Below are positions 18,684 to 26,221 of a stretch of 64,000 bases of DNA, piece after piece (within the stretch, counting starts at the first letter, position 1; each line of letters opens with the position of its first letter). Below the pieces are notes generated by a model, which saw only the letters and a program-made list of their open reading frames with translations, had not been told where the DNA came from and ran no database searches. The stretch lies in NCBI RefSeq assembly GCF_002215035.1, contig NZ_NKFP01000006.1, forward strand, positions 2,881,080-2,945,079. Direction: 5' to 3'. The DNA is from Leptolyngbya ohadii IS1 (lineage in GTDB: Bacteria; Cyanobacteriota; Cyanobacteriia; Elainellales; Elainellaceae). The position numbers and the translations under genes are program-made.

Positions 18684-19388
18684 CTAAACCGGAAGCTGAT
18701 CGATACCGCGATTGTCGCCAATGACTACCATCAGCGATCCTTTTTGCAGGCGCGTGATCGGGCTGGGGTTAATTTCAAACTGATCGTTGCGGCAGACCGC
18801 CAGCAGGTTCAAGCCATAGCGTTTCCGCAGATCCAGCTCAGTAATAGTTTTACCGTCGAACTCGGCGGGCACGACCACTTCCACAATGCTGTGATCCGGG
18901 TCTAGCTCAAACCGCTCCAGAACGCCGGGACGGGTGAGCGATCGTGCCAGTTCACAGCCCATTTCGTGTTCTGGATAGACGACGTGATCCGCTCCGACTC
19001 GCTTCAGCAGCTTGCCGTGAATTTCTGAGGAGGCTTTTGCTACAACGTGGGGCACTTTCCCTTCCTTCAGGTTCAGGGTAGTAATAACGCTTTCCTGCAC
19101 GTAGTTGCCGATCGCCACAATTACTGTATCGAACTCATAGAGTCCTGCTTCTCGCAGGGCGCTGGGGTCAGTGGTGTCAATTTGCAGCGCGTGGGAGGCA
19201 ATCTCGTCGGATAGAGCCTGGGCAACTCGCCGTTCATCGGAATCGACCCCCAAGACCTCGTAGCCCAAGTGGTGCAGCGTCATACAAACCGCTCGCCCAA
19301 ATCGCCCCAGCCCGACGACGGCAAACTGACGATTATTCGATCGCAGGCTTCTAAAAAAGCTGAGGGAAGACAGGGAGGATAGGCTCAC
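18684..19388 (-). CDS. ktrA: TrkA/KtrA-family potassium uptake regulatory protein
   Basis: The 234-residue cytoplasmic protein has an N-terminal RCK-N (TrkA-N) Rossmann domain with dinucleotide motif VVGLGRFGRAVC and the acidic end of beta-2 (GVDSDERRV). A C-terminal TrkA-C domain begins around DHSIVEVVVPAEFDGKTI. It gates a KtrB/TrkH-type K+ translocator in response to bound nucleotide. It starts 92 bases after the end of the trkH/ktrB-like gene on the same strand, so the pair very likely forms one transport system. The size and single RCK unit fit KtrA rather than the duplicated E. coli TrkA. Confidence -1.
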   Translation of the reverse strand: MSLSSLSSLSFFRSLRSNNRQFAVVGLGRFGRAVCMTLHHLGYEVLGVDSDERRVAQALSDEIASHALQIDTTDPSALREAGLYEFDTVIVAIGNYVQESVITTLNLKEGKVPHVVAKASSEIHGKLLKRVGADHVVYPEHEMGCELARSLTRPGVLERFELDPDHSIVEVVVPAEFDGKTITELDLRKRYGLNLLAVCRNDQFEINPSPITRLQKGSLMVVIGDNRGIDQLPV

Positions 19389-19480
19389 GGGGATTTAGAG
19401 GGAGTAAAGTAATTTTTCTCTAGGATTCTTTCTAGCTTAAGCCAAGACGGAAAACAATCCAGCGATCGAGAGAGGCGGAA

Positions 19481-20830
19481 TTAGCCCACCAGCAGATTCT
19501 CTTCGGGGTAGCGTACCCGCGTCGGCGTTGGATCGCCCAGAATGGCGGACATCAGCAGCAAAATCCCTACCCGCCCGATGTACATGGTGGCGATCAGCAC
19601 CAGCTTGGCAAAGACCGAGAAGCTGGCAGTAATTCCGGTAGATAGCCCGACCGTGGCGAAGGCAGACACCGCCTCAAACAAAACGCGGATAAATTCTACC
19701 TGCGGATCGGAGATGGCAATCAGCACCGTCGCCAGAACCACCGTCGTCAGGGAGCCAAACACCACGCCCACTGCTTTACGAATCAGGGCTATTGGAATTT
19801 CCCGCTGGTAGCACAGCACCTCTTCTTTGCCCTGCAAAACCGCTTTGGTGCATTCGTACAGAATCCGAAAGGTCGTGGTTTTAATGCCGCCCCCCGTACT
19901 GCCCGGACTGGCACCAATAAACATGAGGGCGATCGTGATAAACAGCCCGGCATCAGTCATTTTGCCGTAGTCGATCGAGTTAAACCCGGCGGTGCGGGGC
20001 ACCACTGCCTGGAACCAGGCAACCATTAGCTTTCCGGTAAAGTTGTACTGTCCAAAGGTTTCCGGGTTGTTGTACTCGATGTAAAGAAACGCAATGGTTC
20101 CCAGAAGCAGCAGAAAAATCGTGGTGCTGGTGACAATCTTGAAGTTGAGCGGAAACACAATTCGTTCGCGGCTGCGAGTGAGGCGATCGCGTAACCACAG
20201 GTACATCTCGTAGATCACCTGATAGCCAATGCCGCCAAAGATAATTAGCAGCGGGATGATCAGGTTAATCGGCAGATTGGTCGCGTAGCTGATCATGTTG
20301 TCGGGGAATAGCCCAAATCCAGCGTTGTTAAAGGCACTGACGCTATGAAATATCCCCAGCCACAGAGCGCGATCAAATCCATGCTGCGGGGCAAAGACCA
20401 GAATCATTACAAATGCCCCGGTTAGCTCAAAAATCAGCGTCATGGCAATGATGGACTTAACCAACTGCACCACGCCCGACAGCCCCGGACTATCGAGGGA
20501 CTGCTGAATTGCCAGCCGCTCCCGCAAGCCAAACCGCCGCCCTAGAATTAGCAGCAAAAATGTTGTAGCCGTCATGTAGCCCAAGCCGCCCACCTGGATC
20601 AGCAGCATGATAAAAAGCTGTCCCCAGAAGGAAAAATAGGTGCCTGTATCCACTACTACAAGCCCCGTCACACAGACCGCCGACGTGGAGGTAAAGAATG
20701 CCGTAATGAAATCGCCCCAGGTGCCCTCCGCGATCGAGATCGGCAGCATGAGCAGGATCGTTCCGAAGGAAATGACCGCCAGGAAGCCAAAACAGATGGT
20801 GCGAGGAACAGTGACAAACTTACTGGACAT
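19481..20830 (-). CDS. ktrB: TrkH/KtrB-family potassium translocating subunit
   Basis: The 449-residue inner-membrane protein has four pore-loop repeats typical of the Trk/Ktr family. Selectivity-filter segments are visible in SAVCVTGLVVVDTG, NAGFGLFP, RTAGFNSID and ATVGLSTGITA, each with a central Gly. It moves K+ with Na+ or H+ and works with the KtrA-like protein next to it. The ATG at 20830 lies six bases from a rearrangement breakpoint, and no ribosome site is visible upstream. In the inverted copy at 21276 the frame is open upstream of the equivalent codon (reading RRLSAWLSSKF), and that codon is CTG. The native N-terminus may therefore be longer and the present ATG an accident of the junction. 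Confidence -1.
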   Translation of the reverse strand: MSSKFVTVPRTICFGFLAVISFGTILLMLPISIAEGTWGDFITAFFTSTSAVCVTGLVVVDTGTYFSFWGQLFIMLLIQVGGLGYMTATTFLLLILGRRFGLRERLAIQQSLDSPGLSGVVQLVKSIIAMTLIFELTGAFVMILVFAPQHGFDRALWLGIFHSVSAFNNAGFGLFPDNMISYATNLPINLIIPLLIIFGGIGYQVIYEMYLWLRDRLTRSRERIVFPLNFKIVTSTTIFLLLLGTIAFLYIEYNNPETFGQYNFTGKLMVAWFQAVVPRTAGFNSIDYGKMTDAGLFITIALMFIGASPGSTGGGIKTTTFRILYECTKAVLQGKEEVLCYQREIPIALIRKAVGVVFGSLTTVVLATVLIAISDPQVEFIRVLFEAVSAFATVGLSTGITASFSVFAKLVLIATMYIGRVGILLLMSAILGDPTPTRVRYPEENLLVG

Positions 20831-20835
20831 CCAGG

Positions 20836-20883
20836 CCTAGATGGCAGCGCGGAACCCCGCGGGGTTCCGCGCTGCCATCTAGG
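20836..20883. repeat. Perfect 48-base palindrome at a rearrangement junction
   Basis: The 24-base arm starting CCTAGATGGCAGCGC is followed with no spacer by its exact reverse complement. Both arms derive from a coding segment of the beta-hydroxylase gene (compare about 21880-21902, which differs at least at one base in the distal part of the arm). It marks the point where a plus-strand copy of that gene meets the minus-strand ktrB start. A spacer-free palindrome is typical of fold-back copying or chimeric assembly. Confidence -1.
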
Positions 20884-21002
20884 ACTGGATGTGCCGCCCC
20901 GGTGCGCTCTGCGTGTCGCAAACGAAGTCCGAGCCTGGAAGGAGGGCAAATGTCTCGTATTTGATGACACCTCCGAGCATGAAGCCTGGAATTTGAGCGA
21001 TC
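20858..21002 (+). pseudogene. Inverted copy of the middle of the beta-hydroxylase gene
   Basis: Plus-strand copy of minus-strand bases 21758-21902. It encodes LDVPPRCALRVANEV ... EHEAWNLSD of the aspartyl/asparaginyl beta-hydroxylase. It has neither start nor stop of its own and ends at GAGCGATC, where it is joined to the reverse strand of the same gene's 3' end. It is not a functional gene. Confidence -1.
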
Positions 21003-21010
21003 TCGAAGAA

Positions 21011-21128
21011 TCAGGTTGGCAGGAATCCGGGGGGTGCCTTGAAGTCCAGCAGCAGCACTGTCCGAGGGCGATCGCTCAAATTCCAGGCTTCATGCTCGGA
21101 GGTGTCATCAAATACGAGACATTTGCCC
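21011..21128 (-). pseudogene. Detached 3' end of the beta-hydroxylase gene
   Basis: The minus strand reads EHEAWNLSDRPRTVLLLDFK and then APPGFLPT and a TGA stop (21011-21013). This is what the family expects after the HEAWN motif, so it is the true C-terminus of the gene whose 5' part lies at 21746-22205. The two pieces share a 71-base direct repeat (21058-21128 and 21746-21816) and are separated by about 620 bases of inverted material. Joining them through that repeat restores a complete hydroxylase of normal length. Confidence -1.
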
Positions 21129-21265
21129 GATGAACAGGAGTAAGTCTCACCCATGTACTACGATGCAAACCAATTTGATTTTGTGGCGCGGCTGGAAGCC
21201 AACTGGAAACTCATCCTGGATGAGCTAAGCCGTCTGCCCGCAGCGGATTTTATTCCCTATCCAGA
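21119..21265 (+). pseudogene. Inverted copy of the beta-hydroxylase gene 5' end
   Basis: Plus-strand copy of minus bases 22093-22239, including the upstream ribosome-site region (AACAGGAGTAAG) and the first 37 codons from the ATG at 21153 (MYYDANQFDFVARLEANWKL...). It breaks off after IPYP and runs into trkH/ktrB sequence in a different frame, giving a short chimeric ORF to 21443. It is joined to its left neighbour through ten shared bases (ACATTTGCCC). Confidence -1.
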
Positions 21266-21275
21266 CGGCTATCTG

Positions 21276-21749
21276 CCTGGCTGTCCAGTAAGTTTGTCAC
21301 TGTTCCTCGCACCATCTGTTTTGGCTTCCTGGCGGTCATTTCCTTCGGAACGATCCTGCTCATGCTGCCGATCTCGATCGCGGAGGGCACCTGGGGCGAT
21401 TTCATTACGGCATTCTTTACCTCCACGTCGGCGGTCTGTGTGACGGGGCTTGTAGTAGTGGATACAGGCACCTATTTTTCCTTCTGGGGACAGCTTTTTA
21501 TCATGCTGCTGATCCAGGTGGGCGGCTTGGGCTACATGACGGCTACAACATTTTTGCTGCTAATTCTAGGGCGGCGGTTTGGCTTGCGGGAGCGGCTGGC
21601 AATTCAGCAGTCCCTCGATAGTCCGGGGCTGTCGGGCGTGGTGCAGTTGGTTAAGTCCATCATTGCCATGACGCTGATTTTTGAGCTAACCGGGGCATTT
21701 GTAATGATTCTGGTCTTTGCCCCGCAGCATGGATTTGATCGCGCTCTGT
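21276..21749 (+). pseudogene. Inverted copy of the 5' third of ktrB/trkH
   Basis: Bases 21282-21749 are the reverse complement of 20362-20829, the first 155 or so codons of the potassium translocator. Homology continues to 21276 with one mismatch that turns the ATG into CTG. The fragment has no usable start and ends within GCGCTCTGT, where CTGT is shared with the neighbouring beta-hydroxylase sequence. The open frame 21362-21964 is therefore a chimera. Confidence -1.
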
Positions 21750-22205
21750 CCGAGGGCGATCGCTCAAATTCCAGGCTTCATGCTCGGAGGTGTCATCAAA
21801 TACGAGACATTTGCCCTCCTTCCAGGCTCGGACTTCGTTTGCGACACGCAGAGCGCACCGGGGCGGCACATCCAGTCCTAGATGGCAGCGCAGAACCCCG
21901 CTGGGTCTACCGGAGTGGGGCACGATATGGGCACCGGGAGCCAGCCGCGAAAAGCCAGCCGTAATCATGCCGGGAATTTGCCTGACGAGCTTCGCCGTTT
22001 GAGGGCAGAGGTCGCAGTTGATGTCAATTTTGACGCCCACAAAGTACAGCCCAAACACATCCCAGCCCGTTCGCTGGTCGAGCAGATAGCGCTCTGGATA
22101 GGGAATAAAATCCGCTGCGGGCAGACGGCTTAGCTCATCCAGGATGAGTTTCCAGTTGGCTTCCAGCCGCGCCACAAAATCAAATTGGTTTGCATCGTAG
22201 TACAT
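21746..22205 (-). pseudogene. Aspartyl/asparaginyl beta-hydroxylase, 5' part (gene interrupted)
   Basis: The product is a 2-oxoglutarate/Fe(II)-dependent dioxygenase-like protein of the aspartyl/asparaginyl beta-hydroxylase family. From the ATG at 22205 it reads MYYDANQFDFVARLEANWKL and contains the first iron-binding His region (GAHIVPHSGRPSGVLRCHLGL) and the second His motif (DDTSEHEAWN). After DRPRT the frame runs into antisense ktrB/trkH and stops at 21660 with unrelated residues. The true end is at 21011-21128. If the break is an assembly error, the gene is a normal protein of about 187 residues. GGAGTAAG upstream is its ribosome site. It follows a small gene by nine bases on the same strand. 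The substrate is unknown. Confidence -1.
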
Positions 22206-22214
22206 GGGTGAGAC

Positions 22215-22451
22215 TTACTCCTGTTCATCGGGCAAATGTTCATCCGGCAGAATAGGCTTCCACAGAATTAAGCCCACCACAAAGCGCACGCGATTTTTCC
22301 AGCTCCGAATCCGGGTTGCCATGCGGACAACAAACTGAACATAGCCAATGCCCTGCTTGATGTCTTCCTTCAGGGTTTGCTTGGAGGCAGGCGATCGGGG
22401 GGGTGGTCCCTCAGTGCCAGGTTCAAAAATCCATTGATCGGGTGGGTGCAT
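22215..22451 (-). CDS. Hypothetical protein upstream of the beta-hydroxylase
   Basis: The protein has 78 residues from the ATG at 22451; a GTG precedes it directly. A Pro-rich N-terminus is followed by a basic, mildly hydrophobic helix (YVQFVVRMATRIRSWKNRVR, then FVVGLILWKPILPDE). It might associate with the membrane. It lies nine bases before the beta-hydroxylase start, so the two were probably cotranscribed. The family was not recognised. Confidence -1.
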   Translation of the reverse strand: MHPPDQWIFEPGTEGPPPRSPASKQTLKEDIKQGIGYVQFVVRMATRIRSWKNRVRFVVGLILWKPILPDEHLPDEQE

Positions 22452-22563
22452 CACGAGTTTCGTCCCCTAAACTAAGCAAGAGATACCAGAACGCCAATCC
22501 CCTTGGCAACTTTCCTTGTCTCGACTTTTCTTGACTTGTTATTGATTCAGTGGACGAAATTAA

Positions 22564-23409
22564 ATGAGCCTAACCCTTCAGCAGCAGATTCAGCAGTTCT
22601 ACGACGCTTCTTCCGGTCTGTGGGAGCAGATCTGGGGCGAGCATATGCACCACGGCTATTACGGCGCAAACGGACAGGAGCGCAAGGATCGCCGCCAGGC
22701 GCAGATTGACCTGATTGAGGAATTGCTGAAGTGGGCAGAGGTGCGGCAGGCAAACAACATTCTAGATGTGGGCTGTGGGATTGGCGGCAGTTCCCTCTAT
22801 CTGGCAGCGAAATATAGCGCCCATGCGACCGGAATTACCCTCAGTCCCGTTCAGGCTAACCGCGCCGCCGATCGCGCCAGGGCAGCAGGATTGAGGGAAC
22901 GGACTCAATTTCTCGTTGCCGATGCCCAGCAAACCCCCTTCGCCGATAATTCCTTTGATTTCGTCTGGTCGCTAGAGAGTGGCGAGCATATGCCCGACAA
23001 GCAGAAATTCATCCAGGAGTGCTATCGCGTCCTCAAACCGGGCGGCACGTTTTTGATGGTGACATGGTGTCATCGCCCGATCGACTCCCAACCCCTCACT
23101 GCTGACGAGCAAAAGCACCTGGAGGACATCTACCGCGTCTACTGCCTGCCCTACGTGATTTCCCTGCCGCAGTACGAAGCGATCGCCCGCGAAACGGGAT
23201 TTCAGCAAATTCGCACCGCCGACTGGTCTACCGCCGTGGCACCCTTCTGGGACTTTGTGATTGATTCCGCCTTTACCCCCCAGGCGATCGTGGGTTTGCT
23301 GCTGTCCGGCTGGACGACCCTTCAGGCAGCCCTGTCTCTGGGACTGATGAAACGCGGCTATGAAAGGGGTTTGGTTCGCTTTGGCTTACTCTACGGCACG
23401 AAGTCCTGA
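22564..23409 (+). CDS. Gamma-tocopherol methyltransferase
   Basis: The 281-residue SAM-dependent methyltransferase converts gamma- to alpha-tocopherol, the last step of vitamin E synthesis. It closely follows the known cyanobacterial enzyme (Synechocystis slr0089): GLWEQIWGEHMHHGYYG, the SAM motif ILDVGCGIGGSS (residues 66-77), SLESGEHMPDKQKFIQE, MVTWCHRPID, LPYVISLPQYEAIARE and the C-terminal MKRGYERGLVRFGLLYG. The next gene on the same strand is the prenyltransferase of the same pathway, 76 bases on. Related enzymes acting on other quinones are less likely given the overall match. Confidence -1.
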   Translation: MSLTLQQQIQQFYDASSGLWEQIWGEHMHHGYYGANGQERKDRRQAQIDLIEELLKWAEVRQANNILDVGCGIGGSSLYLAAKYSAHATGITLSPVQANRAADRARAAGLRERTQFLVADAQQTPFADNSFDFVWSLESGEHMPDKQKFIQECYRVLKPGGTFLMVTWCHRPIDSQPLTADEQKHLEDIYRVYCLPYVISLPQYEAIARETGFQQIRTADWSTAVAPFWDFVIDSAFTPQAIVGLLLSGWTTLQAALSLGLMKRGYERGLVRFGLLYGTKS

Positions 23410-23485
23410 TTCTTTTTTTATGTAGACAATCGCGCACCGGGCGCTGGAATCCCTTAGAATCATGCCGATCCCCAAATAGAAGTTC

Positions 23486-24448
23486 ATGAGCCAGATTTCG
23501 CCACCCCGCCCCTCTCGATCGAATCCTGTGCAGCGCCGTCTCCCCTGGCTCTATGCCTTCTGGAAGTTCTCCCGTCCGCATACCATCATTGGTACAACGC
23601 TAAGCGTGCTGGGAATCTATGGGATTGTCCTGTCGCTGAATCCGGCGTCGCTGTCGCTGCCGTCATTTCTGTCCCTGGTGCTGCTGCCGCTGTTCACCTG
23701 TCTATGCGGCAATGTCTACATCGTGGGGCTAAATCAGCTTGAGGATGTGGCGATCGACAAGATCAACAAACCTCATTTGCCGCTGGCATCGGGCGAGTTT
23801 TCCCGGCGGGAGGGGCAGGCGATCGTTTTGATTACGGGACTGCTGGCGCTCATTTTGTCTGCGGTGCAGGGTGTATTTTTGATGGCAATGGTGTGGCTGA
23901 GTCTGGCGATCGGCACTGCCTATTCGCTGCCGCCGATTCGTCTGAAGCGGTTTCCCTTCTGGGCATCGGTCTGTATCTTTACGGTGCGGGGGGCGATCGT
24001 CAATCTGGGGCTATTCCTGCACATGAATCAAAAGCTGGGCGGCAGTTTTGGCATTCCGGCTCCCGTCTGGGTGCTGACGCTGTTTGTGCTGGTGTTTACC
24101 TTCGCGATCGCGATTTTCAAGGACATTCCTGACCTGGAGGGCGATCGGCTGTACCACATCACGACCTTTACGATGCGGCTGGGTCAGAAAGCGGTGTTTA
24201 ATCTGGCGCGTTGGGTGATCACCATTTGCTATGGCGGCATGATTGTGGCAGCTCCTTTTCTAGCAGGGGTGAATACCGGATTTCTGATTGTGACTCAGTC
24301 GATCGCGCTAATGAGCCTTTGGGTCTTGAGCTATCGGGTAGACCTGCGCGAGAAAGAATCGATCGCCCGCTTCTACCAGTTCATCTGGAAGCTATTTTTC
24401 CTGGAATACCTGGTGTTTCCGGCTGCTTGCTTGATGCACCAAGGATAG
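23486..24448 (+). CDS. hpt: Homogentisate phytyltransferase
   Basis: The 320-residue UbiA-family membrane prenyltransferase joins homogentisate with phytyl diphosphate, the committed step of tocopherol synthesis (Synechocystis slr1736 type). The first Asp-rich motif is NQLEDVAIDKINKPHLPLASG (N83 to D91) and the second is FKDIPDLEGDR near 213-222. It has about nine hydrophobic segments, and FWKFSRPHTIIGTTLSV and FYQFIWKLFFLEYL match the family. Adjacency to gamma-tocopherol methyltransferase strongly supports the role. The N-terminal 22 residues are Pro/Arg-rich. Confidence -1.
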   Translation: MSQISPPRPSRSNPVQRRLPWLYAFWKFSRPHTIIGTTLSVLGIYGIVLSLNPASLSLPSFLSLVLLPLFTCLCGNVYIVGLNQLEDVAIDKINKPHLPLASGEFSRREGQAIVLITGLLALILSAVQGVFLMAMVWLSLAIGTAYSLPPIRLKRFPFWASVCIFTVRGAIVNLGLFLHMNQKLGGSFGIPAPVWVLTLFVLVFTFAIAIFKDIPDLEGDRLYHITTFTMRLGQKAVFNLARWVITICYGGMIVAAPFLAGVNTGFLIVTQSIALMSLWVLSYRVDLREKESIARFYQFIWKLFFLEYLVFPAACLMHQG

Positions 24449-24491
24449 GCGGGCACCTTTAGGGGAGAGGTTGAAGGGGTAGTTTCGGGCA

Positions 24492-24932
24492 ATGGCGATC
24501 GAACAAAATCTCGGCTATTTCTTTTTCGATAAGGAGATCCTGCAACAGGCGCTCATTACCCCCGGCTATGCGATCGAAAATCAGCTCGTGGGCGACCAGG
24601 CTGCCTATCAAGTGCTGGGCGATCGGCTGATTCAAACGGTGGTGATTGAACTGCTGATTCGCTATGGCTACTCGGAGGCGTCGGAAATTGAATACTGGCT
24701 GGGTCAGTTAGTCAGCTCCGACAGTTTGAGCAGCATTGCCCAATCGCTTCAGCTCGATCGTTTTTTGCGCCTCAGTAGCGATGAGCAAGCCGACAGTTTG
24801 CCCGATCGGGAGATGGTTTCTGCGACGCTTCAGGCAGTGGTAGGCGGCGTTTATTTTGACGGCGGATTTCGTGCCGCCAGTGAGGTCGTGAAACGATGGT
24901 TTCAGGGATCTTTTACGAAGGAGGAGGGTTAG
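24492..24932 (+). CDS. RNase III-fold protein, probably catalytically inactive
   Basis: The 146-residue protein matches only the endonuclease domain of RNase III and has no double-strand RNA-binding domain. The order of elements fits (helix with LQQALIT, then YQVLGDRLIQ for the signature, then ATLQAVVGGVYFDGGF for the second acidic motif). The catalytic acids are mostly gone: the signature Glu before LGD is Q40, and the Asp and Glu of the DxxE motif are A111 and Q114; only D44 remains. It could bind RNA or dimerise with an active homologue. It starts 43 bases after the phytyltransferase gene on the same strand. Confidence -1.
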   Translation: MAIEQNLGYFFFDKEILQQALITPGYAIENQLVGDQAAYQVLGDRLIQTVVIELLIRYGYSEASEIEYWLGQLVSSDSLSSIAQSLQLDRFLRLSSDEQADSLPDREMVSATLQAVVGGVYFDGGFRAASEVVKRWFQGSFTKEEG

Positions 24933-24967
24933 TCATCTCCGCAGGATGCGTTAGTGTAGCCAAATCT

Positions 24968-25080
24968 GGTGTCCAGGCTCAGCCTGGATGCGGGTCGGGT
25001 GCGGCTCTGCCACTCACTCATCGGATCAGGAGGCAGAGCCTCCCAAAGGCATTTCCAACGCAGAGCATTGGAACGAGGAA
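24968..25080 (-). repeat. Interspersed hairpin repeat, copy 1
   Basis: On the minus strand this reads CCTCGTTCCAATGCTCTGCG ... GGAGGCTCTGCCTCCTGAT ... GGCAGAGCCGC ... TCCAGGCTGAGCCTGGACAC. It is a chain of small hairpins: TCCAA/TTGGA, GAGGC/GCCTC, and a later TCCAGGCT/AGCCTGGA. A second copy in the opposite orientation lies at 59631-59739. Both copies sit between genes. It resembles noncoding repeat families common in filamentous cyanobacteria; no transposase is associated. Confidence -1.
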
Positions 25081-25114
25081 ATTCGCGAACTGCCCTTACG
25101 GAGGTCATTCAGCT

Positions 25115-26221
25115 TTAGTACGAGGTCATCCAATCTGCGATCGCCAGACTGTCTCCATTGAGTCTTCGCATCAGCGTGCCGCCATTGGATAAGCCTGCTG
25201 CCAGATCGGTTTTACGATCGCCCGTAAAGTCTGCCGTCCAGTTGAAGCCTTCCCCGCCCCACTGATTCAGGGTAGGCACGGCGAGATTGGTGAACTGGGT
25301 TCCGTTCGACAGGTGCAGATACAGGGTGCCCGACTGTGCCGATGCCAGATCCGTCAGGCGATCGCCGTTAAAGTCACCCGTCCAGCTATAGGGCGGACTG
25401 CCCCAGTTTGTACCTGCCAGCCAGGTTCCCAGGTCAAAGCCACTGCCGTTGTAGAACCGCATCGTAACGCTGCCGTCTCGCTGGGCTGAAGCAATATCCA
25501 GTCTGCCGTCGCCGTTAAAGTCGCCCGTCCAGTTATAGCCGCGCCCGCCCCACTGGTTGGTCGTCAGAATGGTCTGGGTTTTGAACTGCTTACCGTCCGA
25601 CAGATGCAGGTAGATCGTGCCTTCGATCGCCGTAGCAATATCGGTTTTGCCGTCCCGGTTAAAGTCCCCTGCCCAGGTATAGTCGCCCCCGCCCCAGGGA
25701 GTTGCGACAACCCAGGTTTCCATTGCCATCTCATTGCCCCGGAAGAAGCGGATCAGAACTTCACTGCCGTTTGCCGAAGCAATGTCCAGCCTGCCGTCCC
25801 CATCGAAATCGCCCGCCCAGTTGTAGCCCCGTCCGCCCCAGCGATCGATCGTGGGTAGGGTTAGGGTTCGGAACTGCTGCCCGTCTGAGAGATGCAGATA
25901 GACCATGCCGCCCTGTGCCGAGGCAATATCCGTTTTGCGATCGCCGTTAAAATCCCTTGCCCAGGTGTAGTCCGCGCCGCCCCAGGGAGTTGGAACAGCC
26001 CAGATGCCTCCGGTGAAACTGCTGCCGTTGGAAAGTCGGACGATCGCGCCGCCCGTAATCCCCGACGCCAGATCGGCTTTGCCGTCGCCGTTGAAATCCC
26101 CCGTCCAATTATAGCCGGAATCTCCCCAGCGATTGAGAACCTGGGCAGGAGCAGCTTGAGAGAACAAAATCAGAACGAACGAGATACTGAAGAATACAAG
26201 CAATCGAAGGAAGCGTTTCAT
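25115..26221 (-). CDS. Secreted FG-GAP/VCBS-repeat protein, seven repeats
   Basis: The 368-residue protein has a clear signal peptide (MKRFLRLLVFFSISFVLILF, cleavage near APAQV). Seven repeats of about 49 residues follow, each with a WGGxxYxW start and an acidic loop of the form DFNGDGKADLASG. All seven loops are recognisable (such as DFDGDGRLDIASA and DFNRDGKTDIATA) and should bind Ca2+. Seven such units would close a beta-propeller. The protein is expected in the periplasm or outside the cell, with a binding or adhesive role; no enzyme motif is visible. It stands alone, facing the RNase III-like gene. Confidence -1.
   Translation of the reverse strand: MKRFLRLLVFFSISFVLILFSQAAPAQVLNRWGDSGYNWTGDFNGDGKADLASGITGGAIVRLSNGSSFTGGIWAVPTPWGGADYTWARDFNGDRKTDIASAQGGMVYLHLSDGQQFRTLTLPTIDRWGGRGYNWAGDFDGDGRLDIASANGSEVLIRFFRGNEMAMETWVVATPWGGGDYTWAGDFNRDGKTDIATAIEGTIYLHLSDGKQFKTQTILTTNQWGGRGYNWTGDFNGDGRLDIASAQRDGSVTMRFYNGSGFDLGTWLAGTNWGSPPYSWTGDFNGDRLTDLASAQSGTLYLHLSNGTQFTNLAVPTLNQWGGEGFNWTADFTGDRKTDLAAGLSNGGTLMRRLNGDSLAIADWMTSY

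Noticed and set aside
20836..20883. Transcription terminator or site-specific recombination site
   Set aside because: The arms are coding sequence of the beta-hydroxylase gene, there is no T-tract, and no recombinase gene is present.
24492..24932. Normal RNase III or Mini-III
   Set aside because: Catalytic Glu and Asp positions are replaced and the signature ERLEFLGD is absent apart from LGD.
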